Of a DNA stretch of 64,000 nucleotides, positions 1-10,216 are shown piece after piece. The number at the start of each line of letters is the position of its first letter. Position 1 is the first letter of the stretch. The position numbers were made by a program, and so were the translations under genes. The stretch comes from Symbiodinium natans (taxonomy: Eukaryota; Sar; Dinophyceae; Suessiales; Symbiodiniaceae), in contig CAJNDS010002412.1 of NCBI GenBank assembly GCA_905221605.1, positions 472,886-536,885 on the forward strand. Direction: 5' to 3'. The notes beneath the pieces are model-generated. The model was given only the letters and a program-made list of their open reading frames with translations, was not told where the DNA came from and did no database searches.

Positions 1-22
1 CAGCTATTGCCACTCAATCTGA

Positions 23-80
23 TTTAGGGTTTTAGGGTTTAGGGTTTAGGGTTTAGGGTTTAGGGTTTAGGGTTTAGGGT
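23..80 (+). repeat. Interstitial TTTAGGG tract flanked by an 18-bp direct duplication
   Basis: About eight TTTAGGG-type units sit between two exact copies of the 18-mer TATTGCCACTCAATCTGA, at 5-22 and 81-98. The unique flank is duplicated on both sides of the tract, so this looks like an insertion and not a chromosome end. Confidence 0.9.
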
Positions 81-98
81 TATTGCCACTCAATCTGA

Positions 99-797
99 GG
101 CTCTGGTGCTTGGACACCGTGGTTTCCCAACCTTCCTGGATGAGGCTCACTGCAAACTGGTATCCTGGGCTGTTGCCATCATATGGAGGGAGGGGGGAGG
201 GGCTGAGGGGTTGGAAGGTTTGTCACTTTACGCCGCCAAGAGCGAACTAACGGAAGAAACGTCCTGTCCATGACTGCTATCTTGTACACGACGTATGACC
301 AGTCGCTACACTTGATCGTAGCCTCAAGACTGAAAAGGAACTGAAGCCCCCTAAGCCGTGCTTGTAACAGAGCTCTTCATGCCCCCTAACCGCCAATAGC
401 CGCAAAACCGGACACAAGGCTCTGATCTTGCAGAGCCATGTGCAAACAAGAAAGGTTCACATGCACTTCCCTACTTCTGAGGGCCGAGAAGGAATTTTCC
501 ACCAGCAGTGGCGCCTCTTGATGACAACAGGGTCTGTAGGAATGTGCAGACTCCTCGACGGGAGTGGACAGGCTGCTGCACGGTGAAGTGGAACGGCCGA
601 AAACTCAGGGAGGGCAGCCATGGTGGCGGAGCAGTCTATTGGAGGCAATTGAAGACAGGGATATCATGAGGGCGGCTCATGACGATGAGGAAGAGAACAA
701 GGAGTTGCCGTGCTGACGAGCCCGGTATAAAACCGGGCACAGGCCTTGTGCTGAATCTCATGCACCGGTCAGTTCTACGCCACAAACAGTTTGACTA
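99..797. other. Unique segment without an assignable gene; small hairpin
   Basis: No convincing exon was found on either strand. At 720-738 there is a perfect 7-bp stem with a 5-nt loop (GCCCGGT-ATAAA-ACCGGGC). A TATAAA string lies in the loop, but nothing else supports a promoter. Confidence 0.4.
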
Positions 798-848
798 ACC
801 CTAAAACCCTAAACCCTAAACCCTAAACATCCCTAAACCCTAAACCCT
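797..848 (-). repeat. CCCTAAA tract
   Basis: Several C-rich telomere-type units, some degenerate (CATCCCTAAACCC). Orientation is opposite to the tract at 23-80. Confidence 0.85.
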
Positions 849-997
849 TTCCAGGGTTTGGCCACGAGTGCTTGGTCGAAGGCCGACCAGCCCCAGAGCC
901 CCGACGGAAATCGCGCGACGCGCAGAGGGCGAGGGCAACTGGATATTTTTCTCCCCACATCTTTGTGTGGGGTTCTTACTTTTTGGGCTGTCCCGCC

Positions 998-1233
998 TCC
1001 TCCTCCTCCTCCTCCTCCTCCTCCTCCTCCCTCCTCCTCCTCTCCTCCTCTCCTCCTCCTTCTCCTCCTGCTCCTCCAGCTCCTCCTCCTCCTCCTCCTC
1101 CTCCTCCTCCTCCTCCTCCTCCTCCTCCTCCTCCTCCGCCTCCTCCGCCTTCCTCCCTCCTCCCTCCCTCCCTCCCTCCCTCCTTCTCCTCCTCCCTCCT
1201 CTCCTCCCTCCTCCTCTCGTCACCAACGCACCA
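998..1233 (+). repeat. TCC/CTC trinucleotide microsatellite
   Basis: About 235 bp of nearly pure pyrimidine TCC repeats. It generates long polyglutamate, polyglycine, polyproline, polyserine and polyleucine frames on both strands, none with other coding support. A homopurine-homopyrimidine run of this length can adopt triplex structure. Confidence 0.95.
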
Positions 1234-1870
1234 CACACCATGACTCACCCACTATGACTCACCAACGCCACCACCACACACCATGACTCACCAACGATGA
1301 CTCACCAACGCACCACACTCCTCCTCTTCTCTTCACCAACGCACCACACATCATGACCACCATGACTCACCAACGCACCACACACCATCTTACCACGCTA
1401 TGTGCAGAACGACGCGCCGCACACCATCTTACCACGCTATGCACCAACGCCCCACACACACACCATGACTCACCAATGCACCACACACCATCTTACCAAG
1501 CTATGCACCAACGCGCCACACACCGTGACTGACATTCACCATGACTGAGCGCCATGACTGACGCAGACACCATGACTGTCACCACTCACAATGCGCCGTA
1601 CCGCGCGAAACGTTCCTCTTCCCTCCTCCCTCCTCCCTCCTCCTCCTCCTTCCCCTCCTCCTCCTTCCTCCATCACACACCATTCACCAACCTACCATCC
1701 AAGCAACTCATCACACGCTTCACACACGCTTCACACACGCTTCACACACGCTTCACACTCTCGCTCACGTACTCACACTCACGCAATCACTCACTCACGA
1801 GCACTCACTCACACTCAAGCACTCACTCGCTCACTCGCTCACTCTCTCACCCTCTCACCCTCTCACTCAT
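1234..1870 (+). repeat. Degenerate minisatellites
   Basis: From 1,234 to about 1,550 there are imperfect copies of a motif like CACCAACGCACCACACACC followed by ATGACTCA. From about 1,700 the motif changes to CACACGCTT, then to CACTCA/TCGCTCACT runs. Open frames here follow the repeat period and are not called as genes. Confidence 0.8.
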
Positions 1871-1931
1871 ATTCACTTATGCACTCTTTGCGAATAGATA
1901 ACTTTGCATGTGGGGTTATCCGGTCCTTTAA

Positions 1932-2012
1932 TTTTTAGACATGTCTAAAAATTAGTATCCAGTTGCAACAGTTTTTAGACATGTTTTAGACATGTCTAAA
2001 AAATAGTATCCT
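1932..2012. repeat. Paired palindromic repeat (TAGACATGTCTA core)
   Basis: A perfect 20-bp palindrome TTTTTAGACATGTCTAAAAA at 1,932-1,951 is followed by TTAGTATCC. After a short spacer a second, slightly longer copy with the same core appears, also followed by TAGTATCC. This may be a small inverted-repeat element or a pair of binding sites. Confidence 0.7.
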
Positions 2013-2039
2013 CAGAGTCTTGTCCTGCACAGGCCAACA

Positions 2040-2480
2040 GCATTCGGGGTTTAGGGTCAGGGTACCCTAAACCCTAAACCCTAAACCCTTAAACCCGTAA
2101 CCTTAACATCCCTAATTTAGGGTCAGGGTTTGAGGGCCTGCTGACCCTGAAGTGCTGGACTCCTTCACTTGCCTCAGTTCCGTAACTAAGCAAACTCCCT
2201 TCAAAAAAGGGCATCATCAACCCCTGTATTTACCTTAAGCCCTAAACCCCGGTTTTGAATATGGCTTCCCCTCTTCTCAACAAGGGCCAAAGGAGCGCTC
2301 TCCGTTGGACTGGAGCATAGCCACCAGTGTGTCGTGAAAATCTTTCCTTCGCTGTTTCTTGAAGGTTTTAGGGTGCGGGGGCGGGGGGGGGGGGGGGGGG
2401 AGTTAACACACGATTGGAGGCGTCAAGGTGGGAGGGGAGGGGGGAGGGCGGAGGGAGGGGGCCGGGGGGTCGGATTTCTG
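2040..2480. repeat. Short telomeric tracts and a poly-G run
   Basis: Degenerate CCCTAAA units near 2,065-2,110, unique sequence with no supported gene, then an interrupted G run at about 2,378-2,400 and a purine-rich GGGAGG stretch to 2,470. Confidence 0.6.
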
Positions 2481-2587
2481 GGATGAGCTCACATTTTTAT
2501 TGGTGGTTCTCAAACAGTCAGTACATAAGGAACAATACCTCACCAAAACCAAGAGAACACCCGAACACAGGTAAGGTTGAAGAACAC

Positions 2588-2693
2588 CCCAGGCTCGGAT
2601 CATCAGAGGCTTGGAGCATCTGCTTGACATTGGAGGACCAAGTGCTCACGACCGGCTGCGCCAGCTTCTTCTTAAACGGGTCCATCACCCACA
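2588..2693 (-). CDS. Candidate exon, unknown protein
   Basis: The minus-strand frame reads VMDPFKKKLAQPVVSTW then SSNVKQMLQASDDPSL, a protein-like stretch with no low-complexity bias. It lies directly 3' of an element related to intron 8 of the glycoside hydrolase gene, so it may be the exon following an introner. A GT dinucleotide follows DPSLG. Function not recognised. Confidence 0.35.
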
Positions 2694-2787
2694 CTCCCCT
2701 TGGAAGCTTAATAAAGACAATACTGTTTAATACCCTCTTGGGTTTTATACAAACAAAAATACAGAAAAAATGATTCCCAAGGGGGAC
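2694..2787 (-). mobile_element. Introner-like element, copy B
   Basis: On the minus strand this segment shares the ordered blocks CTTGGGAA, TATTTTTGTT, TATAAAACCCAAGAGG, TATTAA and AAGGGGAG with intron 8 of the hydrolase gene (11,783-11,883). Both copies can fold CTTGGG against CCCAAG. The match is imperfect, indicating an old dispersed family and not a recent duplication. Confidence 0.6.
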
Positions 2788-2887
2788 ACAATCACAGAGG
2801 GCGAGGAGTTCCCTGCTAGGCCTGCACACCTTGAGCCAGTGCCTTCGACGGCGTGTCTGTAGTGTGGCTCGTGGCACTCAGGTTAGG

Positions 2888-3124
2888 GTGTGTAGGGTTT
2901 AGGGTTTAGGGTTTAGGGTTTAGGGTTTAGGGTTTAGGGTTCAGGGTTTAGGGTTTAGGGTTGGGTATAGGCTTGATGTAGCACATCTGAGTTCAGGAAG
3001 AACTGCCCCGAACACTTCCTAGGAGAGACCCTCTGATCCCCAGCAGAATCGAATGACTAAACCTTGTGCCACAAGGGATAGAACCCTAAACCCTAAACCC
3101 TACACCCTAAACCCTAAACCCTAT
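2888..3124. repeat. Opposed telomeric tracts
   Basis: TTTAGGG units at about 2,895-2,962 face CCCTAAA units at about 3,082-3,124, with about 120 bp of unique sequence between and no supported gene. Confidence 0.85.
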
Positions 3125-3910
3125 AAACCCACCCGACCACCTTTCAACCCGTGGAGCCCGAACACAATAAGCCCGGTTCAAACACCCGTCCCACGAGAAA
3201 ACGCACACACACACACCGCCATATAGAACTCGAAGAACCAAAACCCCAAAAACCACGAAACCCCAAAAACCTAAAAACCCCACACGCCCGAAAAGCCCTT
3301 ACAAATAAAAAAAAAAAAACATATTTCACCGGAAGCCCTCGGCCCCAAGAAGCCCCCCAAAGCACTAAACGCCCTAGCCCTAAAAAACCCTAAAAACCCC
3401 AAAAAACCCTGACTAAACACCCCAAAAAGCCCTAAAAACCCTCAACAAAAACCTTGAACCCCCAAAAAGCCCCAAAAGTCCCAAATGCCCTCAAAACACT
3501 AAAAACCTAACCCCCCCCCCCCCCCCCCAAAAAAAAAAAAAAAAAAACTAACCGAAAGCCCAAAAAGCCCCAAAAGCCCAAAAAAAAACGAAAATCACAA
3601 GCCCTAAAAATCCGGTTAAAAAAATTGTACATCTCTCTCTATATATATATATATATAACCCTAAAGCCCGAAAACCCGAAAAGCGCAATAGCCCTCCACA
3701 GCCTCGTCTTGAAACTTCTTCTCCTCGGCATTGACCTGGGAGTGCCGAGCCCGGAGGCTTCTGAGGGTTCTAGGGTGTTAGGGCCTTAGGGTTTTAGGGT
3801 CTTAGGGCTTTAGGGTTTTAGGGCTTTAGGGTTTTACGGTTTTAGGGTCTTAGGGTTTTAGGATTTTAGGGGTTTTCGGGTTGATTTTCGGGTGTCGTAG
3901 GATCGGTTGT
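3125..3910. repeat. Degenerate telomere-like, poly-C/poly-A and TA sequence
   Basis: A-rich CCCTAAAA/CCCCAAAA-like repeats, a C run joined to an A run at about 3,510-3,547, a TA repeat at about 3,640-3,656, and TTTTAGGG/CTTAGGG variants at 3,765-3,880. Open frames here are rich in K, P and N and look repeat-derived. Confidence 0.7.
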
Positions 3911-4250
3911 TGTGCGGTTTTGTGGGTGTTTTCAGTGAACCTGAGCTTTATGGGGATTTGTCAAGGTTTTTGAGGGTGTTGCAGGCGCAGGGGATTCTTT
4001 GAAGATGGCCTAGGTTTGGGGTGCAGGGTTCTGTCAGGGCATGAAAGTGTTGATGGCATGGGCACGCTACAGATGCAGAATTTTGAAGGATTTTAAGTGC
4101 TTTCGCCTCTGGCGTGTTTCTGTTGAAGGGTTGTGTGGGTTTTGAATTTGAGGCTGGAGGTGCCACCCTAATGAACAATGTAGCTTGCCTAGCTGATCAC
4201 CGACGCAACTCAGTTTCCACCCTTAAAGCACAATCATGCTCAATAGGGGG
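3911..4250. other. Unique segment, no supported gene
   Basis: A 76-aa minus frame exists (3,948-4,178) but has no recognisable motif or splice context. Nothing else was identified. Confidence 0.4.
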
Positions 4251-4343
4251 GTTTAAGAAAATGAGGGACCCCTAAAATAGAACCCAAATAGTAGGGTCCC
4301 CTTATCATACGGGCCCCAATAAGGTACCCCTAATTTCGGAAAC
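4251..4343. mobile_element. Short inverted-repeat element, family M2 (divergent copy)
   Basis: Ends resemble the M2 family: GAAAATGAGGGACCCC on the left against GGTACCCCTAATTTCGG on the right, with internal GGGTCCCC. Related copies lie at about 12,425-12,524, 42,584-42,680 and 58,540-58,632. Confidence 0.5.
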
Positions 4344-4418
4344 CACCATATATTCTTCTTCTGAGGTATGACATGGAAACGTCCTATCAGATGGCGGCAG
4401 CAAAGGACGAGAACTTAC

Positions 4419-4496
4419 CTGCACGAAAGTCCATAGCACATTCAACTTCACAGGGCTCGTGGGATGGTCAGCAACGATCCCTTTGAACAACCTCAT
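4419..4496 (-). CDS. Candidate exon with canonical donor
   Basis: The minus frame reads LFKGIVADHPTSPVKLNVL then WTFVQ and ends at CAG|GTAAGT, a textbook GT donor. The 3' neighbour on the minus strand is the M2 element, which would then be in the intron. Function not recognised; the upstream boundary is undetermined. Confidence 0.45.
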
Positions 4497-4833
4497 TACA
4501 CCCTAAACTCTAAACCCTAAACCCCAAGCCCCAAACCCGAAACCCGAAACCGCAAACCATAAACCGTAAACCCTAAACCCTAAACCCTAAAAAAAACTAA
4601 ACCCTAAACCCTCAACCCTGCCACAGAACAGAATCTCATTCCCGATGTAGGGGACTATTTTTCTTGCCATGAGCTATCGCATCTAAGGGACAGACCATAA
4701 TAAAAACAACTCCCAGAGGGGAGCTTGCAAAGGTTAGGGTCCCTTTTCGTAAGCTTTTGCACTAAGCCCCCCAAAGCAAACCCTAAACCCTAAACCCTCA
4801 ACCCTTAAACCCTAAACCCTTATATCTTTGCAG
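4497..4833 (-). repeat. CCCTAAA tracts and short unique spacer
   Basis: C-rich telomeric units at about 4,500-4,618 and 4,780-4,820 with variants CCCCAAG, CCCGAAA and CCGTAAA. The spacer between has no supported gene. Confidence 0.8.
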
Positions 4834-4922
4834 TGGAGAAGCAGCGTCCAGGTCGCAGGGCACATCGGTGGCGGCGTGCTTGCTTTTCAGCTCCTTGGCT
4901 GGCTAAACTCGGACGCCTTCCG
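4834..4922 (+). CDS. Candidate plus-strand exon between telomeric introns
   Basis: An 89-nt segment is bounded by TTTGCAG on the left and CG|GTAAGG on the right, and the donor runs straight into TTTAGGG repeats. The frame reads VAGHIGGGVLAFQLLGWLNS, which is hydrophobic enough to be a membrane segment. CCCTAAA units precede the acceptor. Function unknown. Confidence 0.45.
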
Positions 4923-5620
4923 GTAAGGGTTTAGGGTTTAGGGTTTAGGGTTGAGGGTTTAGAGTTCAGGGTTTAGGGTTTGGAGGTCTGGGGTTTAGAG
5001 TTTAGGGTTTTGGGGTTGGGCGGGACAGCAGGCCTCATGGCCTTGGCACTTTAGAGCTCTGGTGTTCTACTGGGAAGCAGTAGGGAATTCGGGAAGTAGG
5101 TGCCGCATAGATCCCCCGATATACCCTTTGGTGGATGTTCTCAGGACTTTCGTTGTGAGCTACCCTAAACCCTAAGCCCTCAACCCGAACCCCTAGAGTT
5201 TTCGGTGAGCTACACTATGAGGCAGCTAGCACAACCCGCCCCCGCTTAGGGGTTTAGGGTTTAGGGTTTAGGGTTTAGGGTTTAGGGTTTAGGGTTTAGG
5301 GTTTAGGGTTCAGGGTTCAGGGTTCAGGGGTTAGGGTTCAGGGTTCAGGGTTCAGGGTTTAGGCTGTCGGGTTCAGACCAGAATTTTGCGACTGCAACGG
5401 GATCGCCAAGTCTCCCAGATCTGCTTGATGAAGAGAGGCTCGAGGGCTCCTTCAAGATGGCAAGGCTTAGGGAGGTTGGGAGCTGTAGGGTTTAGGGTTT
5501 AGGGTTGAGGGTTCAGGGTTTAGGGTTTAGGGTTTAGGGTTTGAGGGTTGAGGGTTTAGGGTTTAGGGTTTAGGGTTTAGGGTTTAGGGTCCAGGGGATT
5601 TAGGTCTTGGGAGAGGGTAT
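4923..5620 (+). repeat. TTTAGGG tracts with small unique islands
   Basis: G-rich units at 4,926-5,015, about 5,248-5,368 (with GGGTTCA variants) and about 5,488-5,595. The island at 5,375-5,480 reads LPDLLDEERLEGSFKMARLR on the plus strand and could be another short exon, but it has no clear splice sites. Confidence 0.8.
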
Positions 5621-5742
5621 GATAGCGACACGTAAACCTGTTGTACCCTCATGAAGGTCCCGGAAGCCCCAAGCCCTAAACCCTGAACTATCCAGGGTGT
5701 CCAGGTAAATATCAGGAGCTTGCAGCTGGAGCCATTTGTCGT

Positions 5743-7018
5743 TTATGGGTCTGCTCGTGGCGCGGTCGGGGTAGCCAACCCCAGAAAGATGTAGCCCTGA
5801 GTCAGTCCTTCACCTACTCTGGTTGCAGACTCTGTGCTGTTCGAGTCAACATGCAATCCATAGCCCGTCGACCAAGTTGCTTTCTCTGAAAGAAATGTGC
5901 CGAGAGGGAATTATAAACTGTAGCAAGCCAAAAGCCCGACACCATACACCCCTGCTCCACTAAGGTCGAGCCTGTGTCCACAGCACTAGAGGTTGGAGAG
6001 CGAGCAAAGTCAGGGAAAGGCTCGGCAATTTAGCATTCAGGGTGTAGGCAGCTATACTGTGCCAGAACACCCAAGCACCGGCCCGGAACTTGGAGGTCAA
6101 CCCCGCGCGGAAAATCGCTCGCCTGGGGTACTTGCCAACCCTAAACCCTAAACCCTTAACCTTAAACCCTAAACCCACAAACACGGGTCCAACTCCAATA
6201 TCCTGAGCACCGAAACCCACCCAAAAACAACTGCTCCCCAAGACCAACTGCCAGACAGCCCCAGCCTGCGAAGCAAAAAGCAGATTTAGGGTTGGGGTTT
6301 GGGGTTTAGGGTTTAGGGTTTAGGGCTTATAGGTTTAGGGTTTAGGGTTTAGGGATACCTCGAGCCACGGCCCTGAATGGGCAGCTTCGAGGGGTGGGCT
6401 TTGGAACAATCTACTGGAGGGGGCGGGCGGGTGAAAGTTAATCAACTCACCTAAGCCCCTAAACCATAAGCCCCTAAACCCTAAACCCTAAACCCCGAAG
6501 AACCCTTTGTGAATGCCCCCTGCTTGTGCCTTCCACAGCCTTCTCGAGCTCCGAGCCGCCCCTGCGTGCCTGCTGAAGTGCGGCTTGGGGTTTCGAGTTT
6601 AGGGCCTTGGGGTTTAGGGTTTAGGGTTTAGGGCTTTGGGGTTTTAGGTTCTAGGGTTTAGTGAACACCCCTAAACACTAAACCCCCTAAGCCCGAAGCC
6701 CCCAGAGCCCTTTGAAACCCCCACCACGAAGACCCCAGGGGGCCCTGTGGCGCAGTCTTTCTCGACCCTCAGCAGGTTCAACTCGCGGGCTTGTTTCGGG
6801 GGCTTAGGACTTGGGGTTTCGGGTCTTAGGGTTTTTAGGGCTTAGGGTTTTTAGGGCTTAGGGGTTTTTAGGGTTTAGGGTTTAGGGTTTAGGGTTTAGG
6901 GTTTAGGGTTTAGGGTTTGCTGTGATAGGGCGTAGGTGCTGTGAAGGTTAGGTTTCGGAACCAGCTCGAAAGCTTCGTGAGGTGCGAAGAGCAGCTTTGG
7001 CCCGATTGTGGAGGGCCA
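5743..7018 (-). CDS. Candidate multi-exon gene, unknown function
   Basis: Successive minus-strand islands between telomeric tracts all read as protein-like. About 6,925-7,018: MALHNRAKAALRTSRSF. About 6,715-6,800: ARELNLLRVEKDCATG. 6,497-6,580: AALQQARRGGSELEKAVEG. 6,355-6,408: DCSKAHPSKLPIQGRG, ending at a GTATCC donor. 5,960-6,136: FRAGAWVFWHSIAAYTLN to a TAG. 5,743-5,885: begins at TTTCTTTCAG and reads WSTGYGLHVDSNSTE to a TAA. Whether these belong to one gene is inference: frames were not joined end to end and one of the two stops must be intronic if they do. No domain recognised. Confidence 0.35.
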
Positions 7019-7019
7019 T

Positions 7020-7075
7020 CTAACACTTTTCTCCCACCCCACGCCGTCCGAGGCGGCAAAACCACCCAAAGCTAT
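7020..7075 (-). other. Short unique spacer
   Basis: Unique sequence upstream of the candidate gene. No feature identified. Confidence 0.3.
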
Positions 7076-7159
7076 TCCTTTTAGGGTTTAGGCCTAAACT
7101 CAAGGCAACAGTTCATTTTTAAAAACTTATTCAGTTTCATGATGTTCGGGTGTGGGTCG

Positions 7160-7510
7160 GAGACAAAGGGCCAGGCTAGGAGCCAGGGAGGCAGGGGGCA
7201 GCCGGCACAAGAGCCGGCATAACGGTCAGGAAGGTGAGGGGGGCCAGCGAGTTGGGGAGGGGTTAGCAGGGGGATCAGGAGGGGGCCGAAGGGGCAAGGG
7301 AGCAATTTAGGCGGGCCAGAGGAGGGGGGCCAGGGAGGCCAGGGGGGCCAGCAGGCCAAGGAGGGTCAGGGAGCCAGAAGCTTAGGGGGCCAGGCAGGGC
7401 CAGGGAGCCAGGCGGGCCAGCCAGGAAGGGCCAGGGGGGCCAGGGGGGCCAGGGGGGTCAGGGGGGCCAGGGGGGCCAGGGGGGGGCCAGGGGGGCCAGG
7501 GTGCCAGGAA
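7160..7510 (+). repeat. GGGGCCAG minisatellite
   Basis: Purine-rich repeats of GGGGGGCCAG and longer variants, purest at about 7,430-7,502. The minus strand gives proline/tryptophan-rich frames (PPWPPWPP) that mirror the repeat. Confidence 0.8.
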
Positions 7511-7714
7511 GCCAGGGGCTTAAGCCCAAAACACCCAAAAACCAGGTTTTTGAGCACCCGCCCTGCCTGGCCTGGCCTGAGGCCCCCTGGTCCCTGGACA
7601 CGCTGCGGTGAGGGGTCCGGGTCCTCCTGGCCTGGGGGCCTTGGGGTACGCCCCCCCGAAATGCCAGCCCCATCAGGGTGAAGGGCTTGGGGTTTAGGGT
7701 ATTTACCTTTTTAA

Positions 7715-7734
7715 GGGGACCAGTACTGGTCCCC
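7715..7734. repeat. Perfect 20-bp palindrome
   Basis: GGGGACCAGTACTGGTCCCC is its own reverse complement. A second small palindrome, CCGGTACCGG, follows about 15 bp later. Could be a transposon remnant or a binding site. Confidence 0.85.
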
Positions 7735-7845
7735 GGGAGAACCTGCTCCGGTACCGGGCCCATCGTGGGTGCTACCGACCTCCTGGCTGCAGGAGGCGGG
7801 CAAGCGACCTGGGTCGACCTTCGCCATAGAGGTCGAAGGGCCCTG

Positions 7846-7930
7846 AGTTTAGGGTTTAGGGTTTAGGGTTTAGGGTTTAGGGTTGAGGCTTAGGGCTTGG
7901 GGCTTAGGGCATAGGGCTTAAGTCTTAAGG
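7846..7930 (+). repeat. TTTAGGG tract grading into GGGCTTA variants
   Basis: About five canonical units followed by GGGCTTA/GGGCATA variants. Confidence 0.85.
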
Positions 7931-8041
7931 CTTCGGTGATCAGGACCTTCAATTCCATGCCCTGAACCCTGGACAGCCCTCAACCTTTGCACAACTGGCT
8001 GGTGCTTAGTAGGGAAGGAGGGGATGAGGTACCCCATATAG

Positions 8042-8190
8042 TCCTATATGCACCCTTTAAGGGATTATATAGGGTACCCGACGTAATCCCTTAAAGAGCA
8101 TATATATATATATATATATACATACCTATAATACCCTTGCTGGGTATATAGGGCCCGATATCCCGCAATGTATACCCTTTAAGGGATTAG
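8042..8190. mobile_element. Inverted-repeat element with TTTAAGGGATTA arms
   Basis: The arm TATGCACCCTTTAAGGGATTA at about 8,047-8,067 is inverted at about 8,084-8,104 (TAATCCCTTAAAGAGCATA), giving a long hairpin, followed by a TA microsatellite. A partial third copy TATACCCTTTAAGGGATTAG lies at 8,171-8,190. Probably a small foldback or MITE-like element. Confidence 0.6.
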
Positions 8191-8204
8191 ATTTTGCCCA
8201 CTCT

Positions 8205-8508
8205 ATCCAGTGGCCTCGCGAGCCTTTGGAATCTGGTCAAGAGGCGTAGAGCCGAACTACCGAAGTAGGTCGAATTCAAATCTGATCGGCTTGGGAAACA
8301 CAAAGTTCCTCCCATGATGGAGTGATAGATGCAAAGGGCTTTTTAGGGCACCCTACATACTCCCTTAAAAGGGACTACAAAAGGGGACCCTAACTCCCTA
8401 AATCAATTCGCTACGAAGAACAAAGGGGAGCCCAGGGCCTCCGAAACGATGCTGGCGGCTTTCTCCCCGAAGTTGGGCACCAGCTCGCCGGCCTGACGCT
8501 CTCTTTGA
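8205..8508 (-). CDS. Two candidate exons, unknown protein
   Basis: On the minus strand, 8,422-8,508 reads ERQAGELVPNFGEKAASIVS then EALGSP, and about 8,205-8,322 reads STYFGSSALRLLTRFQRLAR. They are separated by CCCTTAAAAGGG-type element sequence that may be an intron. Borders not resolved; no domain recognised. Confidence 0.4.
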
Positions 8509-8511
8509 CTC

Positions 8512-8985
8512 GGGCTTAGGGCTCGGGGCGTTTAGGGCTTTTGGGGTTCTTGTTTGGGGCTTTATAAGGGTTTTGAAGGGGTTTTTGGGGGGGCTTTTAG
8601 GGTTTTCAGGGTTTTGGGGCTTTTAGGGGAGGAGGGGGGGGTAGGGTTTAGGCTGAGGGTTTAGGGGTTTTAGAGTTTAGGGTCTGAGGTGGAGGGTTTT
8701 ACAAAACCCTTGAAACACTAAACCCTGTTAAGAACCCTATGCCCTCTGACCCTAAACCGCCTTAACCCAACCCCTCAACCCTAAACAACAGAGCTGCAGG
8801 CCTTTGGGGGGTTTGGACTGATGGCCCAAAGCCCTAAACCCTAAACCCTAAACCCTAAACCCCTGAACCTCAGGAACCTTGGGGCGCTTCAAGGGGGGCG
8901 TTTCGGGTTTAGGATTTAGGGTTTAGGGTTTAGGGTTTAGGGTTTAGGGTTCAGGGTGTAGGGTTTAGGGTTTAGGGTTTAGGGT
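8512..8985. repeat. Degenerate and canonical telomeric tracts
   Basis: GGGCTTTTAGGG-like degenerate sequence to about 8,700, CCCTAAA units at 8,830-8,865, then TTTAGGG units at about 8,909-8,985. Confidence 0.75.
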
Positions 8986-9102
8986 CATATGGGGCCTTAA
9001 TTTTGAGACCCTTTATGTACCCCATCCACCGCCTTGTGCCCACATACTTCAGAACCCTTTAAAGAAACTGAGGGACCATTTTACTTGGCTGCACTTAGGA
9101 GG
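8985..9102. mobile_element. Element of family M3 (degenerate copy)
   Basis: Shares ACTTCAGAACCCTTTAAAGA and a following AGGGACC with the better preserved copy at 18,644-18,746. The left end is degenerate. Confidence 0.5.
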
Positions 9103-10210
9103 GTAGCTATGTTTTTTTGTTAGCTGCCTTCTTAAGAAACCCAATAAGCCCGAAAAGGCTAAGGATGTAAAGTTACAGTAAAGCACCACATTTATTGACA
9201 CCCTAAGCATGTCAGGTTTTCTGGCTTGGGGATCTTCGGTCTAGGGCTTCAGGGTTTAAGGATTTGGGGTTTAGCCTAAACCCTAAACCCAAAACCCTAA
9301 ATCCTAAACCCTAAACCCTAAAACCCTGGGTTTCGGGTTTGGGGATTAGGGTCTTGGATCTTGCTGGCTGCTAGGCCAGGGTATCGGGCCTATACTCATG
9401 GAAGTTGACAGCGTCGGGTTTCGGCCGTTCGGGCTTGTGATTTCCGCAGTTCAGGGCTTTCTCGGGGGTGAAGGGTGTGAAGGGCTGGCAGCGCAAGAGG
9501 GTACTCCCAGTGCGGATACCCGACGCTTGTACTTTAAGGCTTCTGCAGGGTCTAGGGCCTTGGCTGGGCTAACCGCAAACCCTGAACCCCAAAACGTTCG
9601 CCCCAAGCTCATACACTGACGGGCTCATAATAGAAACTCCACCCTCATGTCAACCCCTTCAACAAAATTGCAGGATGCCTGCTAAACTCTAAACCCTAGA
9701 CGGCCCAAAAAGCCTCAGACTCCCAATATCCTGACCCACAGAAGTCATTAGCCCCAAGGCCACCAAAGCTGGCTCCTTAATTAGCACTTGTCCCTTTTTG
9801 AGGTTTAGGGTTTAGGGTTTAGGGTTTAGGGTTCAGTGTTCCCCAACTATGATCCCTTGTGGAGGTCCAGATCAGCACCGGGCCCCGTCTTCAGTGCGCC
9901 CATGTGTGCCCCGGGGGGGCTACAAATTCGGAGAACTGAAAGCTGCAAAACCCTAGACTCTACAAACCTAAGCACCTAAACCCGAAAACCTAAACCCCTG
10001 AACTCCTAAACCCCTCAACCGCTAAACTCCTAAACCCCTAAACCCCTACATCGCGAAAAATTTAAAAACAACCCCCCCCCCCAACAAAGAAAAAACAAAT
10101 AATGATAAAAATCATCATAATCATAATAATAACAATAATCGAAATAATAATAACAGTAATAATTAAACACCCCAAAAACCAAACCCCAATTGATGGCACA
10201 GCACACCCCG
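9103..10210. other. Mixed unique and telomeric sequence, no firm gene
   Basis: Telomeric units occur at 9,255-9,330 and 9,800-9,835, with CCTAAACCC variants at 9,965-10,050. The plus frame at 9,398-9,619 is open but unremarkable. About 10,098-10,165 is an ATAATAA-rich stretch. Confidence 0.4.
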
Positions 10211-10216
10211 ACTTAC

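Noticed and set aside
1-98. A real chromosome end (telomere) at the window start
   Set aside because: The tract is only about 58 bp, flanked by duplicated unique sequence, and similar tracts in both orientations occur throughout.
722-731. TATA box at TATAAA
   Set aside because: It is the loop of a perfect small hairpin, dinoflagellate promoters rarely use TATA boxes, and no gene starts nearby.
840-1286. Long overlapping ORFs of Glu, Gly, Pro, Ser or Leu runs
   Set aside because: Direct translations of the TCC microsatellite in all frames.
1234-1560. CRISPR-like array
   Set aside because: Units are irregular, lack unique spacers of constant length and are degenerate minisatellite copies in a eukaryotic context.
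7081-7557. Proline/tryptophan-rich minus-strand proteins
   Set aside because: Mirror the GGGGCCAG minisatellite; no other coding signal.
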